36,207 nucleotides of DNA from Symbiodinium natans (lineage: Eukaryota > Sar > Dinophyceae > Suessiales > Symbiodiniaceae), in contig CAJNDS010000641.1 in the NCBI GenBank assembly GCA_905221605.1, positions 64,001-100,207 on the forward strand, read 5' to 3'. Both the position numbers and the translations under genes were made by a program. This document shows positions 20,072 to 29,507 of the stretch, one piece after another (the stretch's first letter is position 1; each line of letters begins with the position of its first letter). Below the pieces are notes generated by a model, which was given only the letters and a program-made list of their open reading frames with translations, was not told where the DNA came from and made no database searches.

Positions 20072-21804
20072 ATGGCCCAAACGCCGGACAACGCTCTCGC
20101 CCAGTTTGCTGCCCTCTGGGCGCAATTGGACGACAGTGCCAAGCAAAGCCTCGTTGGAGGGCTTGCCGGGCAGACCGTGCCCACTGGTCAGCCCAAGCCT
20201 GCCGAGCCGCCCACTACCTCGGCCTCCTGCCCCGCGGAGCCTGCCCAAGCCTCCAGCGCCGCGGACTCCGGTCCCGCCGTGCAGCCTGCCCAGTCGGCCC
20301 CTGCCTTGCTGACGCCCCAACAAGCCCAAGAGCTTGCAGACTGCAAAGCCGCCGCCCAGGCACGGCGCTGCTTGCCTCGGCTCAGCAGTGCCCGCCTGCC
20401 CCTGCACAACGGAGCAACCCAGACGTTTAGCGCCGTGACTGGAGCTTCATTGATCAAGCCACGTCCTGCCTATGGACGGCTAACCACGTCCGCAAAGCCT
20501 TTGCCGAGGGCCGCGCACTGCCTACACTGCACTTCAACCGAGACCGAGTTCTCGTGCCTACTGAGCTGCTCGAGCACATCGCGCACTCCAAGCCTGAAAC
20601 GCCTGCCACGGGCCCCGACCTGCCTCCACTGCCGAGGGCGCCTGGTGGCAAGATTCCTGCCGACGCCACAGCCTTGGAAAGAAAGGCTTGGGCTGATCTT
20701 GCCGAGGAAGCCACCGACGCGGTCGCTGCCTTCTTTGCAGGGCCTAGCACACTGCCTGACCCGGATCTGGAGGAGTCCGAGGATGCAGTGGCGCCTACTG
20801 AGCCTGCCCCGCCAGAGCCACAGCCTCCCGCACAGACCACAGTTGTGCCGGTCAAAGCCAAGCCCACAGAGCCCACGCCGCCCGATGCATACCACCTGCC
20901 CATGAAGCGATATGATGGACGCACATGGTATCACTTCTACGGCATAGGTCAGCCGCCTAGAGGTGCCAAGGAGGTGGACTGGTCGACCTTCTGGTTCACT
21001 TACGAGGCCCCATCGCCCAGAGAGGACTCATCTCCTCCGCCTCTAGCAGCAGACGCCTCCGATGCCTGCGGCCCGCCTTCTCAGCCCAGGTACCAACACG
21101 GGCCCTTGCCCATGTCGTGCTTTGAAGATGGACGGGAGTGCATCGTCAGAGACGACAACAACTCCATCATGATCCACAGCCTGGACTACGAGCTCATCAA
21201 GTCCCAAGCCGTTCAGGGGATCATCGGATCAAAGTTCATGCTGGACTCGGAGTCCTTTTCCATTTTCTCGGGCCCATATCCTTTTGACAACCCGCCCAGC
21301 CTATCGGAGCCCGCCGACGGCCCGGCGCCCGGCAACCGAGCAGCCGACGATGGCAGGACTGACGCAGATACAGACCTGCTCGGCCTACTCTCCGACAAAG
21401 GAGACGCACACGAGCCCCGCAGGTCCGCCTTTCGAGACCCTGCCCACAGGACCTCTTCCTTTGCCCCGCTGCCGGCAGCAGACAGACTGCCTCCCTGCCC
21501 ACGCCTCTGCATCCCCGAACCGCCCGACAGGAGGTATCGCGGTTGCACCATTGTGCCCAGCATTTGCCTACCGGACACTTTCCGGATTGCCCAGGAGGAC
21601 ACACGACTCCTCTACATGGACCACAACAGACGCCTACGATGTGCCCGGCCCTGCAGCACTCAGCCCTTCTGCCCATGGGGCCTCGTGTGTGCCCAAAACG
21701 TGGATGATCCTGACGCCGACAGGCACGATCGCCACCAATGCAGCCGCTGCCACGAATTCGACCGGCACAGGGAATCCCCCTGGGGACACTTCGCCAGGCC
21801 CTAA
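20072..21804 (+). CDS. Element ORF c, unknown, broken by a frameshift near 20428
   Basis: An ATG at 20072 opens a frame that is protein-like to about 20425 (start MAQTPDNALAQFAALWAQLD). The downstream coding-like frame runs from 20431 (RRDWSFIDQATSCLW) to the stop at 21804 but has no ATG of its own near its start, only a GTG at 20554. One missing base around TTTAGCGCC would join the two, so I treat this as one gene of about 577 codons with an indel. The middle has YDGRTWYHFYGIGQPPRG and DWSTFWFTYEAP, followed by a mixed hydrophobic stretch (KSQAVQGIIGSKFMLDSESF). The C-terminus is rich in Cys and His (RCARPCSTQPFCPWGLVC, QCSRCHEFDRH) and may bind zinc or nucleic acid. No known family recognised. 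A gag-like role is possible from position. Confidence 0.5.
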
Positions 21805-22185
21805 GGGCGCTCACTGGCCTGCCCCGCCCACACGTGGTTTGGCACGCCTAGGAAGATCTCTGCCCAACTTCAGGGCCTTGCCTGCTCAAGACAAGTTTCT
21901 TGCCCACACTGCCCAGATCGCACATGTGTCAAAAAAGCCTCTGCCGCCAGGGATACAGACATGCTCCCCATGCTGCCCCCTCCTTTCGCCCTGACCAGGT
22001 GCAGCTCATCTTCGACATCCTCGACGCGAACGAGATAAAGGAAAAGGGGGTGCCCAGCTTGCATGCTTGTTTGTTGTCTTGTGTCCATGTTTGCACACAT
22101 GCAGCCCCGACATGCGTCCTGGAAGATCCGTCTCGTTGCCTGCCGCAGCCGTTCTTGAGAGCCTGTCGACTTCCTGCGCCCCAAC
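21805..22185. other. Gap between element ORFs
   Basis: 381 bases without a supported gene. Open frames here (21284-21994 and 21900-22307) look like shadows of GC-rich composition. No promoter or repeat recognised. Confidence 0.4.
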
Positions 22186-22755
22186 ATGTCACATGCCTTG
22201 TTCAAGCCCCGTGCCTCCTGGAGCCCAACTCCGGACAACAAGCGAGCCAGACTCGGGCCCAGCTCGGAGACCAGCCTGCTCTCGCCGCACCACCGGCTCA
22301 GCATTGAGTTGGATGCGGAACTAGGGGCCGCCTACCTGGAAGATGACGCTCTGTCCATCATAGAGGACCGCACATCCGAAGAATGTGCCCACAGCCCCAG
22401 ATCCGCCATGCCAGAATCTTGCCCAGGCCTCCCGGAGTCGTCGCCGCACTCTGGCTCCTGGGACTTGATCAGCCTACCGCCTGCAGGGCTCTCCTTCACG
22501 CCAGCAGCCACCCCGGCGAATCTGTCAGCTCAACTCATTTCCGCTCAGGCCGCCCAAAGCTCGCGCACGCATGCCTGTGCAAGCGCCCTATCACATATCC
22601 CAGCTGCTCCGACCGCGGAACGCATGGCCTGCCAGGGAGGAGTTGCCGCCACGCTCGGGGCCCGCCCATGGGGCCCCCTGCCCGCCTACGGGAGGATTGC
22701 CTCCGCCTGCATACTGCAAGCGCTTTCACATGGCCCTCCCGACTGCACAGCCTAA
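22186..22755 (+). CDS. Element ORF d, small acidic/Ser-rich protein, overlaps recombinase
   Basis: 189 aa from an ATG at 22186. It contains a basic start (NKRARLG) and then an acidic Ser-rich middle with LSIELDAELGAAYLEDDALS and IIEDRTSEE, Pro/Ser linkers and no cysteine pattern. Its last 185 bases overlap the start of the recombinase ORF in another frame. This could be true overlap, or a frame break making d the N-terminal part of the recombinase. No family recognised. Confidence 0.4.
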   Translation: MSHALFKPRASWSPTPDNKRARLGPSSETSLLSPHHRLSIELDAELGAAYLEDDALSIIEDRTSEECAHSPRSAMPESCPGLPESSPHSGSWDLISLPPAGLSFTPAATPANLSAQLISAQAAQSSRTHACASALSHIPAAPTAERMACQGGVAATLGARPWGPLPAYGRIASACILQALSHGPPDCTA

Positions 22756-24469
22756 GCCGGCCCCGACTCCCCGACCCCCGCCTTTAAGCACCTCCCTTAA
22801 TAAGCCCGCTCCTCTGCATCAGACCCCGCCACTCCAGACCTCGACAGAGGCGGTGCCCAGCAACGCTTTCAGCAAGGCAGCAGCCTCTCGGCCGCCATCC
22901 ACACAACAGAGACTGCCTGCTCGGCCCAGCCTCGTCACCAGACGCCTCCAAGATGACGAGCGCCGAACAGCATGCGGTCGCGCATGGCTCCAATTGCTCG
23001 CCTTCATAGGCAGCTTCAGCCAGCTTTGGGAAGAGACGTCCCTCTCCCTCACGCCCGACAAACATCGACTGCGGGCAATTGCCAAGTACGCACCTTCCAG
23101 CCTGGAAGCCTACCTCTCGGCATGCACTCAGTTTGTTGCCTTCCTGCAAGCCCAGGACATCAGCCTAGACACGCTGACTCTTGCCCGCCTAGCTGACTTT
23201 CTCGATGCCGCTCTCGAATCAAGAGCACAAGATCGTGACGTCTGCCGCGTCTCACCCAAGACCATGCTGCGCGCTCTCTCCTGGCTCGCCCGGACGGCAC
23301 AGATGGAAGCCCTCCTCAGCATGGTCTCGAACGCCATCATTCAAGCCTTTGCCTGGGATTGCCCGCCCAGAGATCGCAAAGAAGCCCTGCCCCTGCCCAT
23401 GGCCTGTGTCGTCGCCTGGGAAGAGATTGTTTGCAGCCCAGCCTCCGGCACACAGCTGGTTCTACTTCTTGGAGCCTTCCTCCTGGCATACCATGCCTGC
23501 CTGCGCTTCGGCGACTTGCAGCGAGTCCGCCTCTCCAGCCTCAGCCTCACAGCCCAGTCCCTTCGCGGGATCTGCTGGTCCACCAAGACATCGCGCACAG
23601 GACAGCCTTTCGCTGTGACCCTGACAGGCCTGTCAGGTCGCTGCACAGCAAGCTCATGGTGCCTAAACTACCTCCTATGCCTACACAGATGCTGGCTGGC
23701 CACGGAGGCTTTCTGGAACTCGGAACTCGAGCCGGATTTCCTGCTTCCTGTCCTGCCCAATTGGGCCTCCAAAGCCACAACAGACTTCGCCTTTCGGTCG
23801 CCTATGTCCTACTCACAGGCCCTGCCTGCCTTGCGCGCCTGCATGCAACTTACCAGCCCTAAGGCCCCTAACACTGCATGCAGTGACGAGGCCAGCGCCT
23901 TCACAATCCACAGCCTCAAAGTCGGCCTCCTCAGCGCCGCCAAACAACAACGCCTGCCCGAAGACGCTCGCCGCACCGCCGGCCATCACAAAAGTAGTGC
24001 CGAGCTTTACGGCAGAGACGACACGGTCGATAGCCTATGGTTGCAAACGACCGTGTCCCAGAAGGTGGCAGACGGTTGGCGCCCCTCGCCCCCAATCGCT
24101 CGTGGGGGCCAAGCCCCCACCACCGAACCGCCCTTCTCGGTGCCTAGACACGCTGCCCCGAGCAGCCTAACCCTCGCCCATCTGGAGCCCCGCCTGCGCC
24201 GTTTCCTGTACCGCAGGGACATTCGTTTCATGCAGGCAAGCAGCCAAACAGCCGGCACAACGACGCCTCCGACGACTCCAGCCTTTACTCAGACACCTCT
24301 CAGAACTCCTCGGACGAGGACACCAGCCCCACGGAGGCCCCTCCGCCACGTAAGACTGGCACAGCCTCCGATATCAACAGCATCATCCTTGCAAATGGCC
24401 CGTGAGGAGCCGTGCATATGGCACACATTGCCTCTGACACCCAATGGCGCACAGCCTGCGGGATACTGA
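22571..24469 (+). CDS. Tyrosine recombinase of the retroelement
   Basis: 632 aa from an ATG at 22571. Tyrosine recombinases cut and rejoin DNA through a covalent phosphotyrosine, and in DIRS/Ngaro elements they integrate the circular cDNA. Residues 1-130 are Pro-rich and variable. Residues about 150-270 resemble the helical core-binding domain (FIGSFSQLWEETSLSL, ASSLEAYLSACTQF-like region). The catalytic part has ACLRFGDLQRVR with Arg312, HSLK with His447 and Lys450, GHH with His472/473, and LYGRDD with Tyr480 as nucleophile. Lys450 stands where most relatives have the second Arg; I recall the HSLK form from other dinoflagellate recombinases, so it may be normal for the family. After about residue 555 a different frame, ending at TGA 24403-24405, gives an acidic SDDSSLYSDTSQNSSDEDTS tail that looks more natural, so the listed C-terminus may result from an indel near 24240. 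Confidence 0.85.
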   Translation: MPVQAPYHISQLLRPRNAWPAREELPPRSGPAHGAPCPPTGGLPPPAYCKRFHMALPTAQPKPAPTPRPPPLSTSLNKPAPLHQTPPLQTSTEAVPSNAFSKAAASRPPSTQQRLPARPSLVTRRLQDDERRTACGRAWLQLLAFIGSFSQLWEETSLSLTPDKHRLRAIAKYAPSSLEAYLSACTQFVAFLQAQDISLDTLTLARLADFLDAALESRAQDRDVCRVSPKTMLRALSWLARTAQMEALLSMVSNAIIQAFAWDCPPRDRKEALPLPMACVVAWEEIVCSPASGTQLVLLLGAFLLAYHACLRFGDLQRVRLSSLSLTAQSLRGICWSTKTSRTGQPFAVTLTGLSGRCTASSWCLNYLLCLHRCWLATEAFWNSELEPDFLLPVLPNWASKATTDFAFRSPMSYSQALPALRACMQLTSPKAPNTACSDEASAFTIHSLKVGLLSAAKQQRLPEDARRTAGHHKSSAELYGRDDTVDSLWLQTTVSQKVADGWRPSPPIARGGQAPTTEPPFSVPRHAAPSSLTLAHLEPRLRRFLYRRDIRFMQASSQTAGTTTPPTTPAFTQTPLRTPRTRTPAPRRPLRHVRLAQPPISTASSLQMAREEPCIWHTLPLTPNGAQPAGY

Positions 24470-24756
24470 TCGGCCCAGCCGGAATGGAGCTTACAGGGCC
24501 CGCTCCAGACCGCATGTGCCGTCACAAAGCCTGCCGCCTAGCACTGGACTGCCTAGCCGGCCCTCCTGGCTGAACATGGCCCACATGCAGGAAAAGACGA
24601 CTGCCTCTGTTTTCTGCCGCTGGGGTTGCCTATAATTTAGCGCCGCCACCTCTGACCCCGCCCTGCCCGCACCCCCTGCCTGCCGAGGTGCCTGCCGCAG
24701 CCATCTTCAACTCGAACGCGATCCTCACTCCCTCTCCGCCCTCATCGCGCCCAGCC
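24470..24756. other. Spacer between recombinase and gag-like ORF
   Basis: About 290 bases of GC-rich sequence with no supported gene. The gag frame is open from before 24688 but has no ATG until 24757. Confidence 0.4.
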
Positions 24757-26023
24757 ATGGATTGCCCAACGGCCTTCAACGACCTCCTTAAGGAATGCCG
24801 AGTTCATGACCTCCTTTGCACAGCCTTGTCAGATCAGGGCTATCAGAGCATATCCGACTTTGCCTGGGCATTCCCCAGCGTCGACCGCCTATCGATTTTC
24901 ATCAATGCCTTGCCCGAGTCGACAGCCCAAGGCCTGACGACCGGGGACCTCGAGTCCTCGGTCGAAATTGCCCGCCTACGCAAAGCCTTGGACCAATGCC
25001 ACAAGAAGACCCAGGCCCCCGATGCCGGCACGGCCTCGCCCGGAGCCCAAGCCTCCGCCTCTGCACTGCCTTCTCAACCATCCCAGTGGATGGAACACCT
25101 GCCCCCTCGCCTCACACAAGAAGCAGTCCAACATGATCGACAAATTCAAAGCCAATTATCCTGGAGAACTGCTCGACCAAGACTCCATGCCCAGTATCCG
25201 CCTACTCAGCCTAGTGCACCACAGCCTCAAACCAGGGGAAAAGCTGCGATGGATTCCCTGGCAATTCCGCCTTTCCGCCAAGCAATACCAGGAGCACATG
25301 CAGGCCAAATCTGCCAAGCCCATCCGCACAGAGGCCCAGATTATCGCCTCCGCCTTCTGCGACGAAACGCCCGAGGTGCCCGTCGAGCACATGCGCCTCG
25401 CAGCCGCCTGGTTGGAACGCATCCAAACAGTGTTCCGCAACGCGTGGGCCCTCTGCGGGGCAGCACACCTGCAAAACCTAAAGGCCCTGGACAAGAAAGT
25501 CCGAGAGCTCTGCCTACAGCAGCCGGACGCCCAGCTAGGCCTACGCACGCCCACCACTGGGGAGCTTATTGCGGCAGATCGCAAGATCTGGGCAGCCATC
25601 TCGGACCTAGTAGCCCAGTCCTGGTCCCTGGACGATGCCCTGCACGAGCTCACGGCCATTCGCAATGACGTCTCCAGCCTGCTCCAACTCAGGCCCAGGG
25701 CCCTCTCAGAGAAAGGCCCGCCCAAGGGCTCAGGTCGCACCGGCGACAGCCCCACCAAGCGGAAGGCCCCCCAGGTCCCGCCTCCGCCGCCTAAGCCCGA
25801 CCGCTCCTCAGAACGCCTGCCAAAAAAGGGCCGCGGTAAGGGACAAGGCAAAATCACCAATTTGCCAGCCAATTGGGTCGGCGTGCACAAAGGCCAGCCC
25901 ATCTGCCGCCGTTTCCAAACCGGCCAATGCAAACTGCCAGAATGCAAGTTCGCTCACCTCTGCGCTGTGCGCGGATGCGCGCAAAAGCACCCGGCCTCCG
26001 AGCACGGCAAGCCCCGCACTTGA
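24757..26023 (+). CDS. Gag-like CCCH zinc-finger protein, frame break near 25133
   Basis: Starts at ATG 24757 (MDCPTAFNDLLKECRVHDLL). The frame is helical and coding-like to about 25130 (WMEHLPPRLTQEAV). It then resumes in the next frame as NMIDKFKANYPGELLDQDSM to the stop at 26021-26023; removing one C would join them, giving about 422 codons. The second part is helical (residues about 130-320), then a Lys/Pro-rich linker (KGPPKGSG, KRKAPQVPPPPPKP). At the C-terminus is a CCCH finger with spacing C-x7-C-x4-C-x3-H (25913-25956), followed by more Cys and His. Role inferred: nucleic-acid-binding structural protein, the gag counterpart. The stop is a lone UGA, and the same frame continues open into the methyltransferase. 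Confidence 0.7.
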
Positions 26024-27336
26024 AACAGTCCGGACTCTGTCTGCTCAAGGACAGTTCCGGACGAGCCTGCCCCCCTGGGCATCAGCCACGCCGGCCCATC
26101 GCCACAGCCTCGATTTTTGCCGGGCGAGCCCGCCCCAGCCTTCTCCAAGCAGGACGAGCCGCCAGCCAACAGGGATAAGCCCATCACGGTTTTTTCCCAC
26201 AGCCCAGACGACCAAGTTGGCCCGCCTACGCCCTCTCCACGCGCAGCAGAAACGCAGCCTACGCCCACAGCCCCACAGCCCCAGCAAGCCTGCCCTAAGC
26301 CTATCACGGTTTTCGGGGCCCCGTCTAGCCCGCCAGGGAAAACACGGCCCCTCACGGCCTTTTCCCACGCGGATGCACCGCGCAGAGATCAGCCCCTGGA
26401 CGTGGCGCCCAGGCCACGCACACACGGGGCAATGAACAATCCCCCTACTTTCTGCAATCTCGTTTGGAGACGGGACACAGCCCAGGCAGCACGCGAGCCG
26501 TGCGTCGACAAGCCGCCGGAGGTGGATGCCCCCGCCAGGGTGCTCGTAGACCTCTTTGCAGGCAAGCACGCACCAATCTCTGCAGCAGCCTCACAAATGG
26601 GCATCCCACACTGGGCTCCCATAGACATTGCCATTGACGAAGCACACGACATACTCTCCGATGCCTTCTTCAATCGCCTGCTTCGGCTAGCCTGGTCTGG
26701 ACGCATAGCCCTCCTAGTGGCGGCCCCGCCTTGCCGAGACTACTCAGTGCTCAAGCTCGCACCGGGGGGCCCCCCTCCGTGCCGCACGCCCGAGCACCTC
26801 AATGGCCTGCCTTCCAATAGCCCAGCGCTCGCACGCCGAGGAGCCGCCGCATACATGAACGTTGCCATCAACTCTGCCGAGCAGTTGCATCCTCGGGGGG
26901 AACTTGGGTCCTTGAAAACCCCCCTTCCAGCATGGCCTGGCTGGAGCCCTCATGCCAACAACTCTTGCGCGCCTCAGCTGCCCACGTAGCCTCAGTTGCC
27001 GCCTGCGGTTTTGGAGTGACGTGGTCCAAGTCCTGGGCTTTCGCCTCCAACAGCCCCCATATTCGAAAGGTGCAGCACAACTGCGCCCACACTTTCGAGC
27101 ACCCATCCCTGCGCAACAAGCGGGACACTTCGGGCAGGTACATCAGCTCCAGCACAGCTGAATACCCTGCCGCGCTCGCCTGCAGCCTGCTTCAGACCTT
27201 CCAGCACATGTGGCCGACTTCTGCCCCGACGACCGCGATCCCCTTGCCTCTCGAGCCGGCCACGCCACAGCACATGGCTGGCCCCGGACCAAGGGCGACG
27301 GCGCGGGCCTTCAAAGCACCGCCGACTCCTCGATGA
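26024..27336 (+). CDS. C5-cytosine DNA methyltransferase domain of the retroelement, frame break near 26895
   Basis: The frame is open directly from the gag UGA, with no ATG until 26432, so expression by stop readthrough or as part of a gag-pol protein is likely. The N-terminal region repeats a (K/R)PITVF-like motif three times (near 26178, 26294 and 26346). C5-methyltransferase hallmarks follow: motif I DLFAG (26549-26563), motif IV PPCRDYS with the catalytic Cys (PPC 26726-26734), and motif VI LENP (26911-26922), which lies in the next frame. A run of six G at 26895-26900 would restore the frame with one more G. The second part (MAWLEPSCQQLL, then GFGVTWSKSWAF and AEYPAALACSLLQTF) completes a plausible small methyltransferase. 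The stop TGA at 27334 overlaps the RT start ATG. Such enzymes methylate cytosine using S-adenosylmethionine. Acquisition by dinoflagellate retrotransposons has been published (de Mendoza and colleagues, 2018). Confidence 0.75.
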
Positions 27337-29507
27337 CGGCCACGCCCCAAGCTTGCCTAGCACCCCTCATTGAGAAAATGCAAGCCTGGTGCATGCAAGA
27401 TGACCGATACAAGCGCATTGCCGCACACATAGCCCAGAGCAAGCCCGAACATCCCCTCTCCGAAGAGGAACAGGGCTCGCTGCTGCAAATGGCGGCAGCC
27501 GCCCTGAACATGCCGCCGCAATCAGCCTCTGCCATAGAAGAGGGCCAGCCCTTTCGCCTTGGCCTTCTATCGCACTTGGTCCGCATAACCCAGGACATCG
27601 ATAAGCACTTGCCCTCCGTCCTGGCTCAAGGGGTGCCCACGGGTGTCTTCGAGCCCATCGTCAGCAGCAACCAATGGCCTGCCGTTGACGCCCAACAGGC
27701 CCAGCACCCGCTGGACACTTGCCTCAAAGAGTTTGACACCAACTGGAAGAACGCCGAGGCCCAGCCCGACCTCCTCCAGCGCCTAATTGAGGAAGAAATG
27801 GCCCAGGGGTGGGTCATAGAAATTCCTGGGGGCGAACAGGAAGCTCGCGCCAAATGGCCCAAAGGCATCGCCATAGGGAAGCTAAACGTGGTACAGGCCG
27901 ATGGCAAAGACCCCAGGATGGTCCTTGACAGCTCAGTGTGTAATGTGAACCCACGCTGCACACTACCCGAAAGGGTCTGCCTACCTACAGCCGCCGACGT
28001 GCGCACGACCTTCAAGCCTCATGATCCGCCCAATGCCTCACAAGGAGCCGCCCTCGACTTCAAAGCTGCCCACAAGCGGGTCAAGGTTCGCCACTCGAAC
28101 CAAGGCCTACTGCTTTTCCGCAATGCCGGCCGCCTATATGCCTATGTGGTCTGCCATTTCGGCGCCCGGTTCTCAGCCTACTGGTGGCAGCGGGTCGGGG
28201 CCCTGCTCCTGCGGCTCCTCCACCGCCTCATGGCCCCCGAGCCGCGCAAAGCTTGGCTCTACGTAGATGACCTCTTGCTCTCTCTTTTGCATTGCCGCGC
28301 CCCCCAGCAACTGGCCTTCGTCGTGGCCTACCTCTCCCTGATAGGAGCGCCCATTAGCTGGAAGAAGGCCTCCTTCGGGCCCGGGATCATTTGGTGCGGC
28401 TGGCAGTTCTGTTTCCGCACCGAAACCGTCTGCCTAGCCCAGCCCAAGTTAGATAAACTTCGCGCGCAGCTGCTCCAATTGCTGCAGCACAAGCGGGTCC
28501 CCCGCAAAGAGCTGGAGGCGTGCCTCGGCCTACTAATGTGGGCCACGAGCATCAGCCCACACCTCCGCTGCTTCACGGCCCCGATCTACTCAGATCTGCA
28601 TAGCCCGCCGGGCACATGCTACCCCGTGCCTCCGAGAAGCTGGTCACAGTTCCTCTGGTGCCTCGACGCCTCTTGCAGAGTTACTAAAGACGCCTCGTAC
28701 CTTCAGCTCCCGTTGCATGCCAAGGTTATCGAGGTCAAAGGCAAGCCCGTCCGAGCCAAAACGGACATTTGGCCTATTCCGGCCGCCGACAAAACGATCT
28801 GGGTCCGCATTGCAGACCCCTCAGCCTCGGAGATTACACTGCGCAACGAAAGCAAGGCCGCCATACACTGGCTCGCCCAGTGCTTCGCCTACGAATTTGC
28901 CATGCCGCTGGCCCGCCAGCCTCTTCTGCCCTGCCTATCAGCCGCAGACGCCATGGCGGACGGCACCACCGTCGGAATTGGAGGATGGCTGTCCACATCC
29001 TCTCACACCTGGTGGTTTGCACAGCAATGGGATATCAAGGAGCTCCGCACAGCCTGGCCTTTCCTCACGAAAGATGCCCAGCAGTATATCGCCTGCTTCG
29101 AAACCGTGGCACAGTGGGTTCTGCTGCAAATGGCCTACGAGGCCACTGGTTGCTCCTGCCTCAGGTTCTGCGTCGCCTCGCGCAGCGACAATAGCCCTAC
29201 TCAGGCCTCCATCAACAAACTCTTCACAACGGCCTTTCCGCTTAGCTTCTTCCTGGAGAAAGTGGCCTCCTGGGCCCACGCGCGCGGCCTAGAATTGGAA
29301 ATCGGCCATATTCCCGGAGCCAAGAACACCGACGCTGACGACCTCAGCCGAAACCGCCTAGCGAAGTTCTCTCGCTCTAGCCATGCCCGCAGATTCCAGG
29401 TGCACCTTTCGCACTTGCACAAGTCGGCCCACGAGGTTAGCCTAGCCTCTGCTGACGTGCCATGGAGCCAAGGTCTCCTGGACATAGCGTCCCCTGCACA
29501 AGCCTAG
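27333..29507 (+). CDS. Reverse transcriptase - RNase H polyprotein
   Basis: 724 aa from the first in-frame ATG at 27333, which overlaps the preceding stop as ATGA. Upstream codons in this frame contain only a GTG. The reverse transcriptase has LDSSVCNVNPR, the first catalytic Asp in ALDFKAAHKRV (Asp242), LFRNAGRLYAYVVCHFGARFS-like core with a GARFSAYWW turn, and the active-site box YVDD (310-313). A thumb region with a YLSLIGAPISWKK segment follows. RNase H begins with the acidic pair DAMADG (Asp539, Asp543), then ETVAQW (Glu590), SRSDNSP (Asp619) and the GHIPGAKNTDADDLSR box (Asp669). Its role is to copy element RNA into DNA and remove the template. The sequence resembles the DIRS/Ngaro RT group more than Ty1/Ty3, because no protease or DDE integrase follows. 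The ORF is unbroken, unlike its neighbours. Confidence 0.92.
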   Translation: MTATPQACLAPLIEKMQAWCMQDDRYKRIAAHIAQSKPEHPLSEEEQGSLLQMAAAALNMPPQSASAIEEGQPFRLGLLSHLVRITQDIDKHLPSVLAQGVPTGVFEPIVSSNQWPAVDAQQAQHPLDTCLKEFDTNWKNAEAQPDLLQRLIEEEMAQGWVIEIPGGEQEARAKWPKGIAIGKLNVVQADGKDPRMVLDSSVCNVNPRCTLPERVCLPTAADVRTTFKPHDPPNASQGAALDFKAAHKRVKVRHSNQGLLLFRNAGRLYAYVVCHFGARFSAYWWQRVGALLLRLLHRLMAPEPRKAWLYVDDLLLSLLHCRAPQQLAFVVAYLSLIGAPISWKKASFGPGIIWCGWQFCFRTETVCLAQPKLDKLRAQLLQLLQHKRVPRKELEACLGLLMWATSISPHLRCFTAPIYSDLHSPPGTCYPVPPRSWSQFLWCLDASCRVTKDASYLQLPLHAKVIEVKGKPVRAKTDIWPIPAADKTIWVRIADPSASEITLRNESKAAIHWLAQCFAYEFAMPLARQPLLPCLSAADAMADGTTVGIGGWLSTSSHTWWFAQQWDIKELRTAWPFLTKDAQQYIACFETVAQWVLLQMAYEATGCSCLRFCVASRSDNSPTQASINKLFTTAFPLSFFLEKVASWAHARGLELEIGHIPGAKNTDADDLSRNRLAKFSRSSHARRFQVHLSHLHKSAHEVSLASADVPWSQGLLDIASPAQA

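Noticed and set aside
20554-21804. Separate gene starting at 20554
   Set aside because: The start is GTG, and coding-like sequence continues upstream to 20431; better explained as the second half of ORF c after a one-base break.
24968-26023. Separate gag gene starting at 24968
   Set aside because: The start is TTG, and the first 50 or so codons look like the wrong frame; an ATG at 24757 plus one indel explains the region better.
27210-27332. RT start at 27210
   Set aside because: The codon is GTG and lies within the methyltransferase; the first ATG is 27333.
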